This document shows, piece by piece, positions 1-6,969 of a stretch of DNA of 64,000 nucleotides. A program made the position numbers and the translations under genes. The DNA comes from Ensifer sp. MPMI2T. GTDB lineage: Bacteria; Pseudomonadota; Alphaproteobacteria; Rhizobiales; Rhizobiaceae. Under the pieces are notes generated by a model, which saw only the letters and a program-made list of their open reading frames with translations, had not been told where the DNA came from and ran no database searches. Every line of letters begins with the position of its first letter. Position 1 is the stretch's first letter. Location: positions 62,001 to 126,000 of the forward strand of contig NZ_SRXN01000020.1 of the NCBI RefSeq assembly GCF_004827385.1, read 5' to 3'.

Positions 1-458
1 CCGCGGGGGATTTCTTCCTTCCGGAAGAGCCAGGCCGGCCGATTGTCCTTCTGTCGGGCGGAGTTGGGCTTACACCGATGGTGAGCATGCTGGAGGCGAT
101 TGCCTCCGACTATCCGGAATTGGAGGCCCACTACGTTCACGGCGCGCTCAACAGTTCAACGCACGCGATGGATCGCCATGTTCGTTCGCTCGCCAAAACA
201 CACGGTGGTGTCACGGTCCGGACATTCTACAGCGAGCCCGGCTCGGCAGATGCGGCGGGCTATTCGCACGACCATGATGGCTTCATCACGGTGAACTGGC
301 TGCGGGAGAATACGCCCTTCGCGTCGGCGGACTTTTACCTCTGCGGCCCCAAGACCTTCCTGCGCTCCTTGGTCGGTGATCTGGCGCGCGCGGGAATCTC
401 AAGTGAGCGCGTCCACTTCGAGTTCTTCGGGCCCGCAGACGAACAGATCGCCGCCTGA
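1..458 (+). CDS. hmp: Flavohemoglobin (nitric oxide dioxygenase), C-terminal part
   Basis: The reading frame is open from base 3 to the TGA at 456-458, about 151 residues, so the 5' part lies outside the window. What is visible is the NAD-binding half of a ferredoxin-reductase module. The nucleotide-binding motif SGGVGLTPM is at residues 18-26, a FYLCGPKTF motif sits near the end, and the tail HFEFFGP is typical of flavohemoglobins. Hmp oxidises NO to nitrate with O2 and NAD(P)H in the cytoplasm. The globin and FAD domains cannot be seen, so another reductase of the same fold is possible, but the C-terminal signature favours Hmp. A GC hairpin follows the stop. Confidence 0.88.
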   Translation, partial: AGDFFLPEEPGRPIVLLSGGVGLTPMVSMLEAIASDYPELEAHYVHGALNSSTHAMDRHVRSLAKTHGGVTVRTFYSEPGSADAAGYSHDHDGFITVNWLRENTPFASADFYLCGPKTFLRSLVGDLARAGISSERVHFEFFGPADEQIAA

Positions 459-465
459 CACCTCC

Positions 466-487
466 GCCGGGGTTCACAAGCCCCGGC
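466..487 (+). terminator. GC-rich hairpin after hmp
   Basis: A 7-bp perfect stem (GCCGGGG/CCCCGGC) with an 8-nt loop lies 8 nt after the hmp stop. The trailing sequence is pyrimidine-rich (GTCCTCCTC) rather than a pure T run, so it is a probable but not textbook intrinsic terminator. Confidence 0.45.
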
Positions 488-616
488 GTCCTCCTCGCCG
501 CCCGAACTACTCGAACGGCGCAAGCCGGAACCTCAACAAGAGGGGCGGGCGTCGTTCCCGGCATCCCAAACCAACGTTTACTTACGCACGCATTCATTTC
601 TGCGTACTCTAGCAAC

Positions 617-745
617 GTGGCGCGCACCCGTTGACCAAAAGGACGGTTCCCCTCCCCGTCCTAAGGCGGCAATTCCTTCCCCTTCCTCCCGCCGCGGTGC
701 AGCCAGCTTGGCCGCCCCTCACCTTCGAAGGGGCGGCCATTTTTG
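617..745 (+). ncRNA. Candidate trans-acting sRNA with anti-SD loops (alpha-r14-like)
   Basis: This intergenic stretch has the architecture of the rhizobial alpha-r14 small RNAs. Hairpin 1 has stem GGACGG/CCGTCC (641-646/656-661) with loop TTCCCCTCC. Hairpin 2 has stem GCGGC/GCCGC (666-670/691-695) and a 20-nt pyrimidine loop containing CCTTCCTCCC. A strong intrinsic terminator ends it. Both loops could pair with Shine-Dalgarno sequences. A weak promoter (CTTACG at 581, 18-bp spacer, TACTCT at 605) would start transcription near 617, for about 129 nt. Family membership is inferred from structure and motif only. The 5' end is a guess. A 73-codon ORF here has no protein-like features. Confidence 0.5.
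710..744 (+). terminator. Strong intrinsic terminator
   Basis: A perfect 10-bp stem (GGCCGCCCCT at 710-719 and AGGGGCGGCC at 729-738) is followed at once by ATTTTT. This is the best rho-independent terminator in the window. No protein gene ends just upstream, which supports a non-coding transcript reading into it from the left. Confidence 0.75.
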
Positions 746-783
746 TCATGTCATTCGTATGCAGGCAGAGTCAGGGTGAGCGG

Positions 784-1176
784 CTAGTCCCTATTCTCAC
801 CGCCGTTGTGATCGCCGACAGCGGACTCAAGCATCGCAACCAGTTGATCTGAGTCGATTGGCTTTGACAGAACACCACGAGCGCCACCTTGCCTGGCAGC
901 CGTTCTTACCCGCTGATCACGAAAGGCCGTCATGAATATGAACGGCGTTTGCACGCCCTTGCTGTTCAATATTTCCAACAACTGCAGTCCGTCGACGCCG
1001 GGCATTTTGACGTCGGAGATAATGCAGTGAATCGGGCATTGGTGATAAAACGCGAGGAATTCCGGCGCCGAGGAAAAAACAATGGCTTCGTAGCCCAGCG
1101 ACTCTAGCATATCCTTCATCGACTCGCGGAGGGCGTCGTCGTCATCAATAACAGCGATGGTGCATGATTGACTCAA
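784..1176 (-). CDS. Receiver-only response regulator, FixJ family
   Basis: A single CheY-like receiver domain of about 130 residues with no output domain. The acidic pocket (VIDDDDAL), the phospho-acceptor Asp in IISDVKMPG and the conserved Lys in LSKPID are all present. The chosen start is the TTG at 1176, which places the first beta strand (TIAVIDDD) at the usual distance from the N terminus. The open frame continues upstream to an ATG at 1311, but that 45-residue extension is low-complexity and unlike receiver proteins. Upstream lies a tandem CTACTTCGGAA repeat (1189-1210). Such stand-alone receivers usually act as phosphate sinks or intermediates. The likely partner kinase is the one at 3389-5446, an inference from location. 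Confidence 0.75.
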   Translation of the reverse strand: MSQSCTIAVIDDDDALRESMKDMLESLGYEAIVFSSAPEFLAFYHQCPIHCIISDVKMPGVDGLQLLEILNSKGVQTPFIFMTAFRDQRVRTAARQGGARGVLSKPIDSDQLVAMLESAVGDHNGGENRD

Positions 1177-1868
1177 GAACCTAACTCTACTTCGGAAACT
1201 ACTTCGGAAGGATAATCCTTCAAACCGTGACTTGCTCGGGCGAATACTGTAACAAATCATCCGCATTTCAAGATGCGATGCTACATCCAACTCTGCGCCT
1301 GGGGCATCCAACGGTACGCAGGAAGAAGCGATATTTCATACGCCACACGTTCGAACGCTAGCGCTGGTTGCCCGCTATTCTTCAGAGCTTCGTACGCCTG
1401 TCTCCCGACATCCAGGGAGACGCGGTAACGCACACCATACTCCGATCGTCAAATGCTGGGCGCCCTCCTTTAATCCCGTCGCAAAATTATCACATCGAGA
1501 CATGCATTCCGACTAAACGAAAGTTTAGGTTGTCCAGTCCTGGGCGCACACTCTAACCGGCTGTCATTCACCGAGCTTTCTCCGGACGCGCTACTAGGAC
1601 GTCCCCGACGTACATGTCGGCAGCCTGACCTTCCGCGACTGGTTGCATTAACTCCCATGAGGTGCGGCTGGCCACGTCGGGATTAGTATAGGTCGCGTGA
1701 GGTCGCCAACCCGGATATTGAGAACGGGTGCTATTAAACGCCGTGAGTCTTTTCCGCACGCACTACGGTCGTTGCAGCACTTCGAATTGCGGCGTGCTTT
1801 TGTCCTTGAATCGGCCCTGGTCCAAGGAAACGTGCAGCAAGCTTTCTTGTCCGCAGGAGCGGCCAATC
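1177..1868. other. Long intergenic region with decayed sequence
   Basis: About 690 bp with lower GC than its neighbours and no convincing gene. It contains the tandem CTACTTCGGAA repeat near 1189-1210 and a small perfect hairpin CTAAAC-GAAA-GTTTAG at 1513-1528. Short open frames here show no family features. The right end grades into the kinase remnant. Confidence 0.5.
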
Positions 1869-2012
1869 ATGATTGCAAGGATGGGCATGGGTCTCTCGAT
1901 TTGCCTTTCGATCATCGACTCACACGGAGGCCGCCTCTGGACCGCGGATCACGAGACGCGGGGGGCGACCGCCGCTTTCACGCTTCCGTTGGCGGCGAGC
2001 GAGGCACCATGA
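1869..2012 (+). pseudogene. Remnant of a sensor histidine kinase (ATPase G2 end)
   Basis: In this frame the last 47 codons encode the end of a HATPase domain: GMGLSICLSIIDSHGG, then RLWTADHETRGATAAFTLP. The same segment of the intact kinase at 3389-5446 reads GMGLAICRSIVESHGGRLW. The N, G1 and H boxes that should precede it are absent, and the sequence upstream is not kinase-like. The remnant ends in a TGA overlapping the ATG of the next regulator (ATGA), the usual coupling of a kinase-regulator operon. I read it as the stump of a deleted kinase gene. Confidence 0.65.
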
Positions 2013-2628
2013 GCCAGCGCGAGGAAATGGTCTTCGTGGTGGATGACGACGCCAGAGTGCGCGAGGCGCTCGGCGAGTTGCTGGAGTCCCTGGGGTGGCG
2101 GGCCGAGACGTTCGCCGTCGCGGCGGATTACCTCGCCTATGCGAGGCCCGATCTCCCTGCTTGCCTGATCCTCGACGTAGAACTGCCCGACATCAACGGA
2201 CTCGGGTTTCAGAAGCAACTGTCCGTGGGCGTTCATCCCCCGATCGTTTTCCTTACCGGGCATGACATTCCATTGTCTGCGCGCGCCATACAGGGCGAAG
2301 CTGCCGGCTTTCTGAGGAAACCGGTCGGGAGAGCGATCTGGTCGCGGCGGTTCGGGCGGCGATCGACCGGGACCGCGTTCAGCGATCGGCACGGGCGGAG
2401 CTAGCCGAGCTCGCGCGCCGCTTGGCGGCGCTTACATCCCAGGAGCGCGAGGTGCTGCCGCTTGTGGTCAGCGGTCTGCCGAACAAACAGGCGGCAGCCG
2501 AGCTCGGTATCAGCGAGGTCGCCATTGAAATGCACCGCAGCAACATCATGCAGAAGATGCGGGCGACCTCACTTGCAGATCTGGTGCAAATTGCCGAAAA
2601 ATTGCAGATCATTCGTTCCAGACGTTGA
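2009..2628 (+). pseudogene. FixJ-type response regulator (receiver + LuxR HTH), frameshifted
   Basis: The first frame from ATG 2009 encodes a receiver (VFVVDDDARV; acceptor Asp in LILDVELPD; Lys in GFLRKPV). At about 2327-2329 the frame breaks. The natural continuation (ESDLVAAVRAAIDRD, then a linker and a LuxR/NarL HTH with LTSQEREVLPLV and GISEVAIEMHRSN) lies in another frame and ends at 2628. Restoring one base would give a normal two-domain protein of about 206 residues. As sequenced, the first frame stops at 2404 without a DNA-binding domain. Either a one-base deletion has inactivated the gene or the base call is wrong. Confidence 0.75.
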
Positions 2629-2642
2629 GGAAACGCGTGCCC

Positions 2643-3014
2643 ATGTCCAACTCAAAGTCCGTGGTGGCGGTCGTCGATGATGACCAGCGCGTGCTCGATT
2701 CGCTCGAGGATCTTCTTGAGTCGGCGGGGCACACCGTACGGGCATTCTCGTCGGCCCGTACCCTCCTGAACAGCGATGCGCTGCCGGAGATCGATTGTCT
2801 GATTACCGACATCGGCATGCCCGGCATGGACGGCTTCGAACTGAAGCGCATGATGACCGAGAGGCGCCCCGGATTGCCAGTGATCCTGATCACCGGCCGC
2901 CACGAGATCCCGGAGCCGCCGGAGGCAAAGCACAACCGATTCTTCCGCAAGCCTTTCGACGGGCAGGCGCTGCTCGCAGCGATCGGCGACGCCCTGACTG
3001 GAAAGCCACAATGA
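2643..3014 (+). CDS. Receiver-only response regulator, FixJ family
   Basis: About 123 residues forming one receiver domain: VVAVVDDDQRVLDSL, acceptor Asp in LITDIGMPGMDG, and Lys in RFFRKPFDG. There is no output domain. ATG 2643 is chosen. GTG 2637 is also possible, with GAGG at 2627-2630 at good spacing, and the gene starts only 8-14 nt after the regulator pseudogene, consistent with one operon. It may serve in a phosphorelay with the kinase at 3389-5446. That link is inferred from neighbourhood. Confidence 0.8.
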   Translation: MSNSKSVVAVVDDDQRVLDSLEDLLESAGHTVRAFSSARTLLNSDALPEIDCLITDIGMPGMDGFELKRMMTERRPGLPVILITGRHEIPEPPEAKHNRFFRKPFDGQALLAAIGDALTGKPQ

Positions 3015-3388
3015 GCGCGAGCTATCAGAATGCGCAACCGATCACGGCCCGCCGGCAATCGCGCGAGATCTTTGCCCTCGGACCAACGATCTCTTTTGCA
3101 TTAAGCCTGCTATGCGGTGTACAAATGGACCGTCTCACAACAGCAAAAGCTATATCAACGGGTGGTTCACTGCGTCGGTTGACATCGGCGTGTTTCAACA
3201 GAACCGCGCTCCGCATTGCGCGAGTGGGGGCGAGTTCACATCTCCGTGCGATACGGATTTTTCATGAGGTGTGGCTCGGGCCTTGGGGGGTAGGGCGTGG
3301 GTGCGATTTCGCCATCCCGGAGATTGAGGACAAGCGTTACACGAAGCGTTGCGGTTCCTTGGCTTTTTTTGTCCGGTAGGAGCAACCA
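3015..3388 (+). other. 374-bp gap before the kinase, possible small ORF
   Basis: A 122-codon frame runs from an ATG at 3011, overlapping the preceding stop, to 3379, just before the kinase start. Its translation is basic, lacks recognisable motifs and uses codons unlike neighbouring genes, so I do not call it a gene. The kinase ribosome-binding site (AGGAG, about 7 nt before ATG 3389) is at the right edge. Confidence 0.35.
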
Positions 3389-5446
3389 ATGATGAACGTC
3401 TGGTTGCACCGCCCTCGATTGTTGCACCTGGGGCTCTTTGTGGCGGGCTATGTCCTGGGCTGCGCATTCGCAAACGTGCTCGGGATCGTACCCGGAACAA
3501 GCATTGCAATTTGGACTCCGGGCGGGCTTTTCATGGCTACGTTAATGCTCGCCTCTACGCCCAGCTGGCCGTGGTGGGTGCTGGCGGGCTGCGTCGGTGA
3601 ACTGATCGGTCAGTTCTTGTGGTTCCATAGCCCGCTGCCTGCGTCCCTCCTGATCTATGTGGGCAACGCTCTTGAAGCGATGGCCGGCGCATGGCTCGTG
3701 ACCAGGGTCTGCGGGCGCCCGGTTCGGCTGGAAACCTTGAAGGAAGTTCTCGCTTTCGTCGTACTGGGCGCGGGAATTGCGCCAGCCATAAGCGCGACGG
3801 TCGGAAGTGCAACACTTGCCTGGTTTGCCATAAAATCGCAGACCTTCGCGGCGGCTTGGCCACTATGGTGGATCGGAGACGCCACCGGGGTCCTGATTGT
3901 AGCGCCATTGGCACTGGATGTGTTTCAGAACTGGCGCAGCGAGGCCCATCTCTCGGCCGCGCGATGGGTCGAGGCCAGTGTCCTTGGGCTGATCTTTCTC
4001 GGTATCGCCGCCCTTTCCTTGAGCGATTATCTGCCCTTCGCCTATATCATCATGCCGCCGCTTCTTTGGGCGGCCGTGCGCTTCGAGCTCAGAGGCGCCG
4101 CTGTCACCTTGATCGTCCTCGCTCTGATCACCGCGGTATTCACAATATCCGGCGCTAGCCAATTTGCCGGCGACCCTGAGTCCCAGAGGCAGAGGCAGAT
4201 CATGCTGCAGCTCTTTCTGGCCATCTCGGCACTATCGGCGCTCATCGTGGCCGCCATATCCCGGCAGCACCAGCTGGCGGTGCTCAAATTGCGGCAAAGC
4301 GAGCGCTCGCTGCGAGAACTTGTCGAGACCCTGCCTGCGCTCATCTGGTGTGCAGCGCCGGACGGTACGCCCATATACTTCAGTCAGCAATTGAGCGGCT
4401 TTATCGGCTTCAACGTCGAGGATAGGGATGTCGCTGGCACCCCACGCCTCGCAAGCGTGGTCAACGCGGTCATTCATCCGGACGACGTGGCCGCGGTAGA
4501 AAAGCTGTTCGCGCACTCCCTGGCCACTGGCGAACCTTATGCGCAGAAGCATCGCCTACGTCGCTTCGACGGCGAGTACCGGTGGGTTGAAATGCGCGCA
4601 GCCGCGATGCGCAATGGCGACGGCGCGATCGTTCAATGGAACGGCGTCTGCCTCGATATCGAAGATCAGGTGCGTGGGCGCGATGAATTGCGCCGCGCCC
4701 AGGAAAACCTAGCCCGCGCGAGCCAGGCGGCGAGCCTTGCCGAACTCTCGGCGTCCATCGCGCATGAGGTCAATCAGCCGTTGGCCGCCGTTGTGGCGAA
4801 CTCGTATGCCTGCCAACGTTGGCTCATGGCCGAGCCGCCCAATATCGAGCGGGCGCAGAAGAGGGTAGAGCGCATCATTCAGGATGCCAATTCGGCGGCG
4901 GACGTCGTCAGCCGCATCCGCGCCTTGTTCAAACACTCCGTAGAAACGAGGACCTGCACAACGCTCTCCAGCGTCATTGCCGAAGCGCGCGACCTCATGG
5001 CCGAGGAGGCGGCGCGGCGGCGCGTTCGTATGGAGGTTGATGTCGAACGCAACCTTCCATTTGTCACGCTGGATCGCGTTCAGATCCAGCAGGTTCTGAT
5101 CAATCTCATCCGCAACGGCATGGATGCGATGGATTCGACTGCGGGCGACAGGGTTTTCGGAATACGCGTGCGCCGGAAGGGCGATGTCGTCCAGATCGAA
5201 AGCAGTGACCGCGGCCCGGGCGTCGCTTTTCCTGACCGGATCTTCGAGCCGTTCTTCACGACGAAAGAGCACGGCATGGGCATGGGGCTCGCAATCTGCC
5301 GTTCGATCGTCGAGTCCCACGGAGGACGACTATGGGCGGAGAACAACGAGCCGCATGGAGCGACGTTTATCTTCACGCTGCCCGTTGACGCGACGGCGGA
5401 AGCGACCGCCTCCCGCGCCGCAGGCAATCAGAGTCGTGCCGTTTGA
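3389..5446 (+). CDS. MASE1-PAS sensor histidine kinase, FixL-like transmitter
   Basis: A 685-residue membrane kinase. Residues about 10-295 are a MASE1-type sensor with eight or so hydrophobic segments (GTSIAIWTPGGLF, WWIGDATGVLIVAPLAL). Residues about 305-425 are a PAS domain with a PAC-like end (GEYRWVEMRAAAMR). The transmitter follows, with phospho-accepting His459 in SIAHEVNQPLAA, an N box LINLIRNGMDAM, a G1 box SDRGPGVAF and a G2 box GMGMGLAICRSI. This H-box type is shared with FixL and DctB. The signal is unknown and no haem-PAS was recognised. The start has an AGGAG site. Nearby regulators are two receiver-only proteins and a broken FixJ-type protein, so the output path is unclear. Confidence 0.88.
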   Translation: MMNVWLHRPRLLHLGLFVAGYVLGCAFANVLGIVPGTSIAIWTPGGLFMATLMLASTPSWPWWVLAGCVGELIGQFLWFHSPLPASLLIYVGNALEAMAGAWLVTRVCGRPVRLETLKEVLAFVVLGAGIAPAISATVGSATLAWFAIKSQTFAAAWPLWWIGDATGVLIVAPLALDVFQNWRSEAHLSAARWVEASVLGLIFLGIAALSLSDYLPFAYIIMPPLLWAAVRFELRGAAVTLIVLALITAVFTISGASQFAGDPESQRQRQIMLQLFLAISALSALIVAAISRQHQLAVLKLRQSERSLRELVETLPALIWCAAPDGTPIYFSQQLSGFIGFNVEDRDVAGTPRLASVVNAVIHPDDVAAVEKLFAHSLATGEPYAQKHRLRRFDGEYRWVEMRAAAMRNGDGAIVQWNGVCLDIEDQVRGRDELRRAQENLARASQAASLAELSASIAHEVNQPLAAVVANSYACQRWLMAEPPNIERAQKRVERIIQDANSAADVVSRIRALFKHSVETRTCTTLSSVIAEARDLMAEEAARRRVRMEVDVERNLPFVTLDRVQIQQVLINLIRNGMDAMDSTAGDRVFGIRVRRKGDVVQIESSDRGPGVAFPDRIFEPFFTTKEHGMGMGLAICRSIVESHGGRLWAENNEPHGATFIFTLPVDATAEATASRAAGNQSRAV

Positions 5447-5558
5447 TCTACTTGATTGCCAGGATCGATAGCGCCGCGCGCAGGCAATCATAAGCCCGAA
5501 TTGCTCCTCGGTCCCCGGGGAGTTCGCTCCGCCGACACGACGCTGCTCGCCGCCTACC

Positions 5559-5623
5559 GCATGTTCCCTTAAATCGCACCCGAATTAAGGATGGAAACAT
5601 CCAGTAATTCAAAGTGCTAGAGC
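5559..5623 (+). repeat. Interspersed palindromic repeat, family A copy 1
   Basis: Two near-complementary arms (CATGTTCCCTTAAATCG and TTAAGGATGGAAACAT) are followed by the conserved tail AATTCAAAGTGCTA. The same structure recurs at 25919 and 26751, with a degraded version at 26902. This copy lacks the second, GC-rich hairpin seen in copies 2 and 3. Confidence 0.7.
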
Positions 5624-5874
5624 TTCGGTTTCGCATCTCGCATGATGCTACAGCCTTGCTCGAAGAAAACCTCGGCAGCCGCTTAAATAACCGCTTTTCG
5701 ACAACTTTTCCAACCGCCCCGATTTTTGCTGCAACTACAGCTTTTAAGCTCATGAAAGTCTGACTCTATACTAGCCAACCTTTGTATAGTCGACTGCCGC
5801 TCCTTCAGCCACTACGCTGTCTGCTCAGCATAGGAAATACCAACGCCCGTCATCTCAATGGGCGAGTCACCCTC

Positions 5875-5928
5875 TTGACTGGTAACGCCCATTACCGTAG
5901 ATGTCATTGGTAACGAATATTACCGGAG
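5875..5928 (+). promoter_or_regulatory. Promoter and two palindromic operators of emrAB
   Basis: Two copies of the inverted repeat GGTAACG-N4-TTACC occur at 5881-5896 and 5909-5924, centres 28 bp apart. The only good -35 (TTGACT, 5875-5880) pairs with TAGATG (5898-5903) at 17 bp, so both palindromes overlap or flank the RNA polymerase site. GGAGG at 5924-5928 is the ribosome-binding site. The layout fits repression by a dimeric TetR or MarR protein not identified here. Confidence 0.6.
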
Positions 5929-5934
5929 GTCGTC

Positions 5935-6969
5935 GTGGCGCAACTCAACAAGAAGAAGGTGGTCGGCCTGGCGCTGTGCCTCGGCGCCGTGGTCGTCGTG
6001 GGGGCCGGCTGGGCCTGGGCCCGTTCGAACGGCTCGACATCGACCGATAACGCTTATGTCCGCGGGGACGTCACTTCGCTCGCCCCAAAGATCGCGGGCT
6101 ACGTCATGGCGGTAGAGGTCAAGGACAACCAGACGGTCCGGGCGGGTGACGTCCTGTTCCGCATTGACGATCGCGATTATCGCGCGCGGCTTGCGCAGGC
6201 GGAGGCCAATGTCGAAGCGGCCGATGCTCACCTCACCAATGTCGATGCGGAGACAGAGCTCCAGCATGCCATGATTAGGCAGGCCGAGGCCCAGCGGCGT
6301 TCATCCATTGCCGAGTTGGATCTGGCCACCAAGGCCTATGACCGCCGCCGCGAACTCATCCGCAGCAACACCATCAGCCAGGCCCATGTCGATGAAAGCG
6401 ACGCGGCGCGAACAAGAGCCGAGGCGAGCGTGTCGGCTGCCGCCGCAACGCTGGAGGCGCAGCAGCAACGCATCGCGGTCCTTGCCGCCCAGCGCGAGGC
6501 GGCCGTCGCTGCCGTGGCGCAGGCACGCGCCGCGCGCGACCTCGCTGAGATCGATTTCGAGAGTACCGTGGTCCGCGCGCCCGTCGCCGGCGTTATCGGC
6601 AACCGTCAAGTCCGCATCGGCCGGTTTGTTGCGCCCGGCGTCCCCCTCCTCGATATCGTTCCGGTCAACGATGTGTGGATCGTAGCGAATTTCAAGGAGA
6701 CCCAGGTCGAGCATATCCAGCCCGGTCAGCGCGTCCGTATCACCATCGACGGCTATCCGAGCGGGGCGCTTGAAGGCGTGGTCGACAGCTTTGCACCCGG
6801 CAGCGGGTCAGCGTTCAGCTTGCTCCCCGCAGACAATGCGACAGGAAACTTCGTTCGCGTCGTCCAGCGCGTTCCGGTGAAGATCCGGTTTGCCAGCAAT
6901 CCGATGCCCGGCCGCCTCGTGCCCGGCCTTTCCGCGCGCGTCGCGGTCGACACGGGAAGCGACCCATGA
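5935..6969 (+). CDS. HlyD/EmrA-type membrane fusion protein
   Basis: A 344-residue periplasmic adaptor of a tripartite drug-efflux pump. It has one N-terminal membrane anchor (about residues 8-27), a biotinyl-lipoyl half (TDNAYVRGDVTSLAPKIAGY), a long alpha-helical hairpin rich in Ala, Glu and Gln (about 80-205), and a second lipoyl half with VVRAPVAGVIG. The start is GTG 5935 behind GGAGG. The stop overlaps the transporter start (ATGA), so the two are translationally coupled. The family links an inner-membrane DHA2 transporter to an outer-membrane channel. No channel gene is adjacent. Substrate unknown. Confidence 0.88.
   Translation: MAQLNKKKVVGLALCLGAVVVVGAGWAWARSNGSTSTDNAYVRGDVTSLAPKIAGYVMAVEVKDNQTVRAGDVLFRIDDRDYRARLAQAEANVEAADAHLTNVDAETELQHAMIRQAEAQRRSSIAELDLATKAYDRRRELIRSNTISQAHVDESDAARTRAEASVSAAAATLEAQQQRIAVLAAQREAAVAAVAQARAARDLAEIDFESTVVRAPVAGVIGNRQVRIGRFVAPGVPLLDIVPVNDVWIVANFKETQVEHIQPGQRVRITIDGYPSGALEGVVDSFAPGSGSAFSLLPADNATGNFVRVVQRVPVKIRFASNPMPGRLVPGLSARVAVDTGSDP

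Larger units (their letters stand above)
5447..5934. other. Intergenic region between kinase and efflux operon
   Basis: 488 bp without a gene. It holds a duplicated CAGGCAATCA (5421 and 5481) with an inverted TGATTGCC between, a family-A palindromic repeat (5559-5623), an inverted pair CTATAC/GTATAG (5766-5789), and the emrAB promoter with two operators at its right end. Confidence 0.5.

Noticed and set aside
631-852. 73-codon ORF downstream of hmp
   Set aside because: Proline-rich translation with no domain; the region is better explained as an sRNA with a terminator.
3011-3379. 122-codon ORF between receiver and kinase, with an ATGA overlap
   Set aside because: Basic, motif-free translation and atypical codon use; the overlap alone is not enough.
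5421-5490. CAGGCAATCA direct repeat after the MASE1 kinase as an insertion target duplication
   Set aside because: Only 10 bp, with no element between the copies; also explained by a local hairpin or chance.
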